The notes under the pieces: model-generated
Seen by the model: the letters and a program-made list of their open reading frames with translations, nothing else
What the model was told of the DNA's origin: nothing
Database searches by the model: none
Source of the DNA: Acidobacteriota bacterium
GTDB taxonomy: Bacteria > Acidobacteriota > Blastocatellia > Chloracidobacteriales > JADJPF01
Assembly (NCBI GenBank): GCA_016213785.1
Contig: JACQZQ010000012.1
Location: 1-64,000, forward strand
DNA: 64,000 bases
Direction: 5' to 3'
Made by a program: the position numbers and the translations under genes
In this document: in pieces, positions 1 to 7,359 of the stretch
Position numbering within the stretch: the first letter of the stretch is position 1
Layout: each line of letters starts with the position of its first letter

Positions 1-1
1 A

Positions 2-556
2 GCAGAAAACATCTTAGACCTAAGCGAAAAGACAATCCAAATAGGAGAAATAACCTCATCAGTAAACGATATAGCAGAACAATCAAACCTATTAGCAGTA
101 AATGCAGCAATAGAAGCAACAAAGGCAGGAGAGGCAGGAAAAGGATTTGGAGTTGTTGCTGTTGAAGTTAAAAACCTAGCTGCTCGTTCTAAAAAAGCTA
201 CTACTCAGGTTCGTTCTATATTGGCTGAAATTCAAAAAGCTGCTAACTCTACTGTTATGGTTACTGAAGAGGGTAGTAAGAAAGTTGATAATGGTGTTGA
301 TCAAGTTTATCGTATAGGTAGTAATATAAAGAACTTACACGAAGTTATAGTAGAATCAGCAACAGCAGCTAAACAAATTGCTTATGCTTCTACTCAACAA
401 GTTACTGGTATTGAGCAAATTACCATTGCTATGAAGCAAATCAATCAAGGTACTAATGAATCTGTTGCTAGCGCTAGACAGCAAAAAGCTACTGCTCAAA
501 ATTTAAGTGATTTAGCTACTAGCTTAACTGGTATAGTCCAGCGATATCAGATATAA
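2..556 (+). CDS. Methyl-accepting chemotaxis protein, C-terminal part (5' end off window)
   Basis: This is the cytoplasmic signalling half of a chemoreceptor, which would control CheA kinase through CheW. The reading frame is open from base 2 to the TAA at 554-556. Early in the frame it encodes the conserved hairpin tip (SVNDIAEQSNLLAVNAAIEA, then TKAGEAGKGFGVVAVEVKNL), followed by the long heptad-patterned return helix. The N-terminal sensor and membrane segments lie outside the window, so the ligand and topology cannot be judged. Synonymous codon choice changes sharply near base 150: A-ending Ala, Val, Thr and Gly codons give way to T-ending ones (see findings). A zinc-ribbon gene follows 35 bases downstream on the same strand and may be co-transcribed. 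The family call is certain; the subtype is unknown. Confidence 0.95.
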   Translation, partial: AENILDLSEKTIQIGEITSSVNDIAEQSNLLAVNAAIEATKAGEAGKGFGVVAVEVKNLAARSKKATTQVRSILAEIQKAANSTVMVTEEGSKKVDNGVDQVYRIGSNIKNLHEVIVESATAAKQIAYASTQQVTGIEQITIAMKQINQGTNESVASARQQKATAQNLSDLATSLTGIVQRYQI

Positions 557-591
557 AAACCAAGCCATAGCTAAAACAGGAGAATTAATAG

Positions 592-972
592 ATGAAATGC
601 CCTAAGTGTAATGATGCAAATCTAATGAATGTTCTAGGACAATTAGATTTTTGCCCTGTATGTCAAGGAACTTGGTTTGATAAAGGTGAAACAGCTAAAT
701 ACTTTAGTTTTGAAGAAGATATTCCAAACTTAGCTATTGCGCTAAGTACAGCTAAAAAAACTTCTCTAAGCTGTCCTCGTTGTAGCGGCGAGCTAGAAGA
801 AATTAAGTATACTGAAAACAGCGATTTACTCTTAGATCGCTGTACTGGCTGCAACGGGCTTTGGTTTGATGCTGAGGAAGTAGATAAACTTATGCAATTT
901 GCTAATGACCAAGAAGATGCTGTTTCACGAATGAAACGCTTAAGACAAAAACTAGCAGAAGCAGGTACATAA
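592..972 (+). CDS. Zinc-ribbon (zf-TFIIB-type) protein, two copies of the domain
   Basis: A 126-residue soluble protein with two zf-TFIIB-like ribbons. The first has CPKC near residue 3 and CPVC near residue 22, followed by GTWFD; the second has CPRC and CTGC followed by GLWFD. The repeated pattern C-P-x-C...C-x-x-C-x-G-x-W-F-D is the signature of this bacterial family, whose function is not established (metal binding is expected, and nucleic-acid or protein binding possible). The ATG is preceded by AGGAG about 10 bases upstream. The C-terminal about 25 residues are charged and helical. The gene lies close downstream of the chemoreceptor and just before a tandem hairpin array. Nothing links it to chemotaxis beyond adjacency. 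Confidence 0.85.
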   Translation: MKCPKCNDANLMNVLGQLDFCPVCQGTWFDKGETAKYFSFEEDIPNLAIALSTAKKTSLSCPRCSGELEEIKYTENSDLLLDRCTGCNGLWFDAEEVDKLMQFANDQEDAVSRMKRLRQKLAEAGT

Positions 973-1002
973 AGCCTGCCACAGGGCTGAGAGTCCCATC
1001 TC

Positions 1003-1171
1003 CCTGAAAATATCAGTAAGGGCTGACCTGCTCAGCCACCCGCGAGAATACGAGTAAGGGCTGACCTGCTCAACCGCCCCTGAGAATAGACGAGTAGTGG
1101 CTGACCTGCTCAGCCACTCGCGAGAATACGAGTAAGGGCTGACCTTTGTGTCAGCCCCCTTTGTGTCAGCC
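1003..1171. repeat. Tandem array of about 38-40 bp GC-rich hairpin units between convergent genes
   Basis: Four imperfect units follow each other without unique spacers (about 1003-1043, 1044-1081, 1082-1121, 1122-1171). Each carries GAGAATACGAGTAAGG or a variant, then GGCTGA-CCTGC-TCAGCC, an inverted repeat with a 5-base loop. The third unit has 9-bp perfect arms (1096-1104 and 1110-1118). The fourth has 7-bp arms (1137-1143 and 1150-1156) and ends in a direct repeat of TTTGTGTCAGCC (1145-1156, 1160-1171). The array abuts the stop codon of the minus-strand transporter and follows the zinc-ribbon gene, so it probably ends or protects both transcripts. It is much richer in G+C than its surroundings. 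Confidence 0.85.
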
Positions 1172-2688
1172 TATCTCACAGGAACCAGTAAAACTACCCC
1201 TAATAAAATCACGATAAACCCTAAAATATCTAGTAGGACTCCATATTTCACCATGCTTCTAATAGGAACATAACCTGAGCTATAAACTATGGCGTTTGTT
1301 GGGGTCGAGATAGGAAGCATAAAACCTAAAGAAGAAGCCATACTAGCGGCAATAGCGGCTTGAAGAGCATTTTGGCCTGCAATAGCAATTACCACAGGTA
1401 CAACCATATTAGCAGAAGATACATTAGAAGTAAGCTCAGAAACCATTACAGCAACTATTGATGTAGTAGCAACTAAGCCTGCTCCACTACTAGGAATATA
1501 GCTACTTAAAGTTACTCCAATGCTTTCAGCTAGTTTGGTGGAGAAAGCAAGTTGCCCTAACATAATGCCACCACCATAAAGCGCCATTACTGCCCAATCT
1601 ATTTCTAGGGCTTGTTTAAGTGTGATAGTAAACTCTTGTTTTTTCCAATCTAAGGGTAGTAAAAATAGTAAACAAGCGCCTATTAAAGCAGCAACGCTTT
1701 CAGGAACATGTTTAGAAAAACTAGTGGTTGAAGGATGAGTATCACCTAAGGCAATGGCTAAAATTCCTGGAGTAATCCAGAGTAAAACAGTTACTCCAAA
1801 GGCAATCATTACATTTATTTCGCCTCTAGAAAGTTTTCCTAGTTTATTTTTTTCTTCTAGAAATTGTTCTTTTACCCCTGACAGTTTTTTTATTGGAGGT
1901 GAGCAAAGATAGTTTAAGTAAAAAAAGAGGATAAGATACATCACTATTACAATAGGGATAGCAAAACTCATCCATTCAAAAAAAGTTACTTTGCGGGCTA
2001 GTTGTTTTTCAATAAAACCTAGTCCAATTAGGTTTGTAGGTGTTCCAACAGGAGTTGCAAGCCCTCCAATTGAAGCGCCAAAAGCACAAATTAACATAAT
2101 GGCACAAGGATAAGCTGTGCCAATTTTTGCTCCTTTAATTGAGCTTAATGTGCGAATAACTGCAACTCCAATAGGAAACATCATCGCAGCCGTAGCAGTG
2201 TTAGAAATCCACATAGAAATTAAGCAACACACTGCACCATATGCAAATAAAATCCGGCTAGGGCTTTCTCCAATTAATGGATTAGCTAATACTAAATAAG
2301 CAAACCTACGGTCTAAGTTATGAATACAAATGGCTTTTGTAGTAATAAAAGCCCCTAAAAATAAGAACATTAAAGGGTCAGCAAAAGAAGCAAAGGCTTG
2401 ATTTGCAGGAGATACACCTAAGACAATTACTAGTACAGGAGCAAGTAAGCCTGTAATAGCTAATGGCAAGGCTTCAGTAATCCATAAAACTCCAACTAGT
2501 CCCATTATTGCCGCAAGTTTATGAGCAGCAGGGCTAAGAGTTGGCATAGGAATAAAAAGCAGTAGAAAAAAAATTAGTGGAGCTAGAATCCATCCAGCTA
2601 ATTTTCTTGCGTCCTCAAAACGCTCTTCTGCTTTAGTAAGGCTTTCTTTAGGTAGAATTAGTTCTTCTTTTGCGTCTATTTCTGACAT
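1171..2688 (-). CDS. DASS/SLC13-family sodium:anion (dicarboxylate-type) symporter
   Basis: A 505-residue inner-membrane carrier with about 12 hydrophobic segments after a charged 30-residue N-terminus. Family signatures are visible: the first SNT motif (ISNTATAAMMFPIG, residues 161-174), GGLATPVGTPTNLIG, and near the C-terminus LPISTPTNAIVYSSGY. In known DASS proteins the two SNT clamshells bind Na+ and the carboxylate. Here the second reads SNV (TSNVSSANMVVPV), a Thr-to-Val change, so substrate or ion coupling may differ. Substrates of relatives are C4-dicarboxylates, citrate or sulfate; the choice cannot be made from sequence. The gene starts only 13 bases after the propeller protein gene, making it the last gene of an apparent minus-strand operon. 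Confidence 0.9.
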   Translation of the reverse strand: MSEIDAKEELILPKESLTKAEERFEDARKLAGWILAPLIFFLLLFIPMPTLSPAAHKLAAIMGLVGVLWITEALPLAITGLLAPVLVIVLGVSPANQAFASFADPLMFLFLGAFITTKAICIHNLDRRFAYLVLANPLIGESPSRILFAYGAVCCLISMWISNTATAAMMFPIGVAVIRTLSSIKGAKIGTAYPCAIMLICAFGASIGGLATPVGTPTNLIGLGFIEKQLARKVTFFEWMSFAIPIVIVMYLILFFYLNYLCSPPIKKLSGVKEQFLEEKNKLGKLSRGEINVMIAFGVTVLLWITPGILAIALGDTHPSTTSFSKHVPESVAALIGACLLFLLPLDWKKQEFTITLKQALEIDWAVMALYGGGIMLGQLAFSTKLAESIGVTLSSYIPSSGAGLVATTSIVAVMVSELTSNVSSANMVVPVVIAIAGQNALQAAIAASMASSLGFMLPISTPTNAIVYSSGYVPIRSMVKYGVLLDILGFIVILLGVVLLVPVR

Positions 2689-2701
2689 GGCCTACTTAAA
2701 A

Positions 2702-4900
2702 CTATTTAGCAGTCTTAAAAGCTACTTTATTGTTACCAGCATTAGCGCTTTCATCATAACAACGTAAGGAAATCACATGCTCTCCAGGGTGAGAAATTTC
2801 TGTTTTTACAACAAAAGTTTCTGTGCGTGAATCAGCTAAACCATCTTCAGGAAAGACCACTTGCCAAGCACCGCCATCAATACTGTATTCAGCACGACGC
2901 AAAATACTTACATTATCTGTAACAGAAAAACTAATTTCTATTTGACGGCCATTAATACGAGGCTGAGAGGCAGAAATTTGTGGCGCAGTATTATCTATAT
3001 CAATAATATCACTAGCTAATTCACCTTTTAATGCTCTATCGGCTGAGTTTGAAGGTAGGTCACTAGCTATAATACGAAAAGAGTATTTTCCATCAGGTAA
3101 AGAATCAGCATCCACTGTATAGTAGCTACTCTTAAGATCTCCTATAAGTAAGTGCCAATCTGTTTCTAAAGTAGTACGGTAATAAATAGAGTAAATTAAA
3201 GTATCACTATTACGGTCTTCTGCTTGCCATTGGAGGGAGCGAGCGCCTTTTTGAAAGACCTTACGAGGTTGGATATTAGTAGGAAGCCCAAAACCAATAG
3301 GGTCAAGACCAGCAGAAATAATTCCTGGGTCAATAGGTTGTTGAGGAATGTCTTGAAGTCCAACACCAGGTTGCAAGATAGTAACTTTTGTTACTTCAGG
3401 AGCAACATTTCTAGGTAAATAAGCGACTTTTACAGAATTTAGACTACTACCAGAAAGTAGTTTTGCTTTCCATTGAATAAATCGCGCCGCCGGGCTGGTA
3501 ATTTGTTTACTATTTTCACTGCTTTGATAAACCCCAGACCAATCACTCCAAGTAGCATCAGGTGTTTCTGTATTACCTGTACGGGTTTGTAATTCAACAT
3601 TTCCACTACTACGCCAAGCAATTCTTCCCCAAGTAGCGGTTAATTTAGTATCTTGAACAGGAGAGGTATAAAAGCCTTCTTTAACAGTTTCTAAACCTAA
3701 GCGAAATAGCTTACCATTATTACTAGACGCAGCATAAATACCATTAGGTGTATTAATTAGCGATGTGGTTTGTTCTTCAGAGGATTGAACTAAAAGAGTG
3801 GTATTTTTACCCTCTGGCTCAATAGCATAAATCCGCCCTTTTTGTGTTGTACCTACAAGTACTACACCATCTTTTCTTAAAGTTAATCCTAAAGCAGTAG
3901 CGTCTTTAGTTGTCCAAAGAACATCATTACCACCATCAGGAGTAATTTGATAAAGTACCGCTTTAGAGTTTGTTGTGTCGCTAGTGCTTGCTTGTGAAGT
4001 AGTAACAAAGGATGTAGTACTATTACTTGTAGTAGCTAAAGTAACATCATCTTCAAAGGAAGCTGCTACAGTTACAGTAGCAATTGCTTCTCCTGAACTG
4101 CCAGCAGTATTTGTGCTAGTTGTAGCGGATTTATCACCTGATTGTCCGCTTACAGCTAGGGCATAAATAGTGCCATTTGGACTTACGGCTAATTGATGGA
4201 TTTCACGAAGTGGGCTATCAAAAAGGGCAAATGCTTTTCCTGAGGGTTTTAGTTCTAGGACTAAACCTCCTGGGTCTGTACCTGCAATTATGTTTCCTTC
4301 TTTATTTTGAGCTAGTGAGATAATGTGTTTTTCATTAGTTTTAATAAAAACATTACCTTTACCACTAGAATCTACTTTATAAACAACCCCTTTATCTCCA
4401 CTACCAACAAATAAATCCCCTGTTTTATCAAAAGCAAGCGACCAAATATATTTATCTTCTGGGTCAAAGAAGTCTGAGGATTTTCCATCTGGAGTAATTT
4501 TATAAACTTTGCCATCTGGAGAACTGCCTACATAGAGATTTCCAGCTTTATCTAAAGCAAGCGCTGTAATATCTAGTTCAGCAGAATCAAAAAACACTGA
4601 GCCTTTAGCATTTTTATCAACTTTATAGACTTTTCCGTCATGCCCTGTTCCTAAGTAAATATTTCCAGAATCATCAGCAACAGTAGAAAAAACAAAAGGC
4701 TGTTCTGTATTAAAAACTTCCTTAAATGTAGGAGATAAACTAATTAGCCCTTTATCAGATACAGATACTCCTTGAGCATCTCCACGTTCAATATCTATTT
4801 GTTTGCTAACTTCCCAAAAAGCTACACCGCCAAAGGCTAGAGCAAGGTTAGTAGTTAAAAATAAACTAAAAAAACAGCCGATAATTTTTATCCGTTTCAA
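2702..4900 (-). CDS. Secreted beta-propeller protein with C-terminal Ig/Fn-like domains
   Basis: A large exported protein of unknown function. After the signal peptide come repeated blades of the type D-x-x-G-N-L-Y-V-G-x-x-x-x-G-x-V-Y-K-V/I (for example KAGNLYVGSSPDGKVYKI), as in SMP-30/NHL or two-component-regulator propellers. A Ser/Thr/Ala-rich insert follows, then further blades, then about 250 C-terminal residues resembling Ig or fibronectin domains (IYSIYYRTTLETDW). The frame is open to a GTG at 4927, but I prefer the TTG at 4898-4900: AAAGGA lies 9 bases upstream and the product begins (M)KRIKIIGCFFSLFLTTNLALA, an ideal signal peptide. The gene sits between the S55 peptidase (about 50 bases upstream of this start) and the anion symporter (13 bases downstream). 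Confidence 0.8.
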   Translation of the reverse strand: MKRIKIIGCFFSLFLTTNLALAFGGVAFWEVSKQIDIERGDAQGVSVSDKGLISLSPTFKEVFNTEQPFVFSTVADDSGNIYLGTGHDGKVYKVDKNAKGSVFFDSAELDITALALDKAGNLYVGSSPDGKVYKITPDGKSSDFFDPEDKYIWSLAFDKTGDLFVGSGDKGVVYKVDSSGKGNVFIKTNEKHIISLAQNKEGNIIAGTDPGGLVLELKPSGKAFALFDSPLREIHQLAVSPNGTIYALAVSGQSGDKSATTSTNTAGSSGEAIATVTVAASFEDDVTLATTSNSTTSFVTTSQASTSDTTNSKAVLYQITPDGGNDVLWTTKDATALGLTLRKDGVVLVGTTQKGRIYAIEPEGKNTTLLVQSSEEQTTSLINTPNGIYAASSNNGKLFRLGLETVKEGFYTSPVQDTKLTATWGRIAWRSSGNVELQTRTGNTETPDATWSDWSGVYQSSENSKQITSPAARFIQWKAKLLSGSSLNSVKVAYLPRNVAPEVTKVTILQPGVGLQDIPQQPIDPGIISAGLDPIGFGLPTNIQPRKVFQKGARSLQWQAEDRNSDTLIYSIYYRTTLETDWHLLIGDLKSSYYTVDADSLPDGKYSFRIIASDLPSNSADRALKGELASDIIDIDNTAPQISASQPRINGRQIEISFSVTDNVSILRRAEYSIDGGAWQVVFPEDGLADSRTETFVVKTEISHPGEHVISLRCYDESANAGNNKVAFKTAK

Positions 4901-4947
4901 CTGCAAGGTTCCTTTCTTTGAAAGCACTTTTATAAAAAATTATAAAA

Positions 4948-6819
4948 CTATTGAATTACTTTAATAGAAATTGTTTGTTGACCATTAATAAGAAAATTTG
5001 TTGGTGGAATTTCTTGAGTAAGCAAGGTAGCAATAGGCAAAGCAATATAGCTACTAGTTGAGCGAGATGATTCTAGAGTAGCCATCATTGAAGGAGGCAA
5101 GCTAGGAAGTGCTTGATTATTTACTATTGCTCCAGTATCAGAATAATGCAATCGAACGTAAAGACGGTCATTTCTAGGTAAATTATTTACACTGTTAATT
5201 AAAGCTTTTAAGTCTTTTGGATTAGCATTAATTAAAACTCTTTGTTCTAGCCCAGCCATTACTGTTCCATCACCAACAGTTAAATTAACTTTACCTAGAG
5301 GAGCATCGCTAGGAATTGTAACAGGGATTCTTTCTGTATAAGTTTCACCTTTTTCATTACGGGCAAAGGCTTGAAGGATTAATTTTTCACCTCTTTTGAT
5401 TTCACTTTTATCAACAGAAATAGCAGTTAGAGTTCCACTAGCGCGTTTATCTGTAGCTTTTACAGTAACTTCCACAGACTCTACTTCTATAGGAAAACCG
5501 CTACTATAAAGAACAGAAATAGGATAACCAGTATAAAGACTAGCAGCAAAATAAGCAGCACCTTGAGAAAAACTATTACCAAAAGTTATATCTGATTGAG
5601 CTTTTAACTTTATTTTACTCTCTAGATTAATAGATAAGTCTCCTAGGCTACGTTCTGTAGATAAAATAGCATTAAGCGTAGAAAACTGAACAAGTAATGG
5701 AGTTAGAAAAGAATCTGAGACTAGCTCCATTTTATAGCTTTGCTCTTTACCTCGACTAGTTGTAACATTAACTTTTATAGGGATTAACTTAGGCATTATG
5801 CCTAGTTGTCCATAGATACCAGTGGCTCGGTCTTGTACCATTGAGCCTACTAATTTTTCACTCTTAGAAAGCTTAAAGGAATTAGCAATACTTGGAACAA
5901 CCGTAACAACGCTTCCTTCTGTCATAGGTAGAACCGTTCCACCAATACCACCAGGAGCAAAGAAAGGATGTCCAAAAGCATAGATTTTTTCTTTATCTCG
6001 CCAAGTGACTGTACCAAAAGCAGCTATAGCTAAATCACCTCTAACTAGTTCAACACCAACAGTTTTTCCTGGGGTTAAAGTATCTTCAGTAGCCTTTTCC
6101 ATTGGCCCCATAGACGAACTACCACTAGCTAAAACAGGCTGAAAACCTAAGGGTTGAAAATAATTAGCAAAATAAGAAAATACACTTGGGTCAATACCGC
6201 TAATTGATAGAGGGGTAGCTATTGGCATTAAGCTTTGTCCCATAAAAGGCGCTAAAGCAGGAACAGAGGCAATAGCTTGATCCCCAATAGGAACGGGAGA
6301 AAGAGAATTAAAAGAACTAGAACTTTGAAGAAAACCACTTTTAAGTGATTGACTGGCTAAGGCTAGTTCTTGAAATGACATTCCTTGGGAATTGCCGTGT
6401 TCAGTTTTTTCTTTATTTTCAAAAATTGACACCATATCTTCAATAGGAGTAATTGCTCCAATAGGTTCTTTTGAAAGAGGAAAAGCATAAGCAATTGCAC
6501 CAAGTAATTTTCCATTAATAAAAACAGGACTTCCGCTCATACCAGCAAAAACTCCTGAACGGTCTGTTTGAGGACTCTTTAACCGCATAATTATAAGCGA
6601 GCGGCCTGGATGCCCTACAATACTTGGGAATTTGCCTAGGATTTCGACTTCAAATTCCTCTGTTTGCCCACCAGCAAAAATTGTTTTGCCAATAGCTTTC
6701 ATTCCAGGTTTTACATCCTCTAGAGGAAAAAAGTCATTATTTTTTTGTGTTGGTTCACTTGCAAGGGTTAAAGCAGAAAAAGTTACCATTAAGATTAATG
6801 CAAAAATAAATTTTTTCAT
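4948..6819 (-). CDS. SpoIVB/S55-type secreted serine peptidase
   Basis: A 623-residue exported protein with a clear signal peptide (MKKFIFALILMVTFSALTLA). The N-terminal part contains GVFAGMSGSPVFINGKLLGA (residues 89-108), the nucleophile segment of the S55 family founded by the sporulation protease SpoIVB. A further motif, YAFGHPFFAPGG (His 284), is typical of long acidobacterial members. In SpoIVB the histidine precedes the GMSGSP serine; here a GHPG (His 70) does so too, so which histidine is catalytic is uncertain. The organism shows no sign of sporulation, so an envelope or protein-maturation role is more likely. Start at ATG 6817-6819 with only a weak ribosome site. It is the first gene of the minus-strand set with the propeller protein and symporter. 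Confidence 0.85.
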   Translation of the reverse strand: MKKFIFALILMVTFSALTLASEPTQKNNDFFPLEDVKPGMKAIGKTIFAGGQTEEFEVEILGKFPSIVGHPGRSLIIMRLKSPQTDRSGVFAGMSGSPVFINGKLLGAIAYAFPLSKEPIGAITPIEDMVSIFENKEKTEHGNSQGMSFQELALASQSLKSGFLQSSSSFNSLSPVPIGDQAIASVPALAPFMGQSLMPIATPLSISGIDPSVFSYFANYFQPLGFQPVLASGSSSMGPMEKATEDTLTPGKTVGVELVRGDLAIAAFGTVTWRDKEKIYAFGHPFFAPGGIGGTVLPMTEGSVVTVVPSIANSFKLSKSEKLVGSMVQDRATGIYGQLGIMPKLIPIKVNVTTSRGKEQSYKMELVSDSFLTPLLVQFSTLNAILSTERSLGDLSINLESKIKLKAQSDITFGNSFSQGAAYFAASLYTGYPISVLYSSGFPIEVESVEVTVKATDKRASGTLTAISVDKSEIKRGEKLILQAFARNEKGETYTERIPVTIPSDAPLGKVNLTVGDGTVMAGLEQRVLINANPKDLKALINSVNNLPRNDRLYVRLHYSDTGAIVNNQALPSLPPSMMATLESSRSTSSYIALPIATLLTQEIPPTNFLINGQQTISIKVIQ

Positions 6820-7359
6820 TTGTTTTATCGGCTTGGTATTACTTTGTTTGTAAAACCAGAAGGTGTTGCCGCCTCTATTAAAAATTTAATATAAATTTTA
6901 TATAAATTTATTGATAAAACTTATGAATGAATATAGCTTTGGCTTGTTATAAGTGTCAACTATCTAGTGTCAACTATCCTTTGTGATTCTATATATTTAC
7001 TTAGAAAAAGATAAGCAATAAGATTAAGAACAGGGTTTTCGACTATGATGTATACAAAAATTTTGTATACTATGTAGCCAAAACCAAATTTATTATCAGG
7101 TGTTAAGTATTTACTTGTATATACATACTTTGAGTATTATTTCTTGTAATTCAATAAGTTAAATAAAAAATATGATTATTCTAAATACTTTTTATTTACT
7201 TGGCATAGAAAATGCATTATTTAGCCTAGGACTTACTGCCCCTTACAATAAAATATCTGGTACATAAAAAAATTTAACAATAAAAATGCCTACAATGTAG
7301 CCAAAAAATATCTATAACTTGGGTATGATTGTACTTTTGTTCTGAGGTGATGTGACATT
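6820..7359. other. AT-rich divergent intergenic region (540 bp)
   Basis: No open frame of note. It separates the minus-strand S55 peptidase operon from the plus-strand beta-helix protein and must hold promoters for both. Visible structure: a 21-bp palindrome at 7050-7070 (separate entry), a direct repeat of AGTGTCAACTATC around 6952-6978, TATAAATTTTATATAAATTTA near 6890-6909, and two copies of ATGTAGCCAAAA (near 7072 and 7294). The plus-strand gene is served by GAGGTGA 9 bases before its ATG. I could not assign a convincing -35/-10 pair. Confidence 0.6.
7050..7070. promoter_or_regulatory. 21-bp palindrome, candidate operator
   Basis: The sequence GTATACAAAA-A-TTTTGTATAC has 10-bp perfectly complementary arms around a single base. 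It lies about 290 bases upstream of the beta-helix exoprotein start and 230 upstream of the S55 peptidase start. A dimeric regulator is the natural reader of such a site; no partner regulator is adjacent. Confidence 0.5.

Noticed and set aside
1003-1171. Possible CRISPR array
   Set aside because: The units follow each other without unique spacers and contain internal hairpins; no repeat-spacer alternation.
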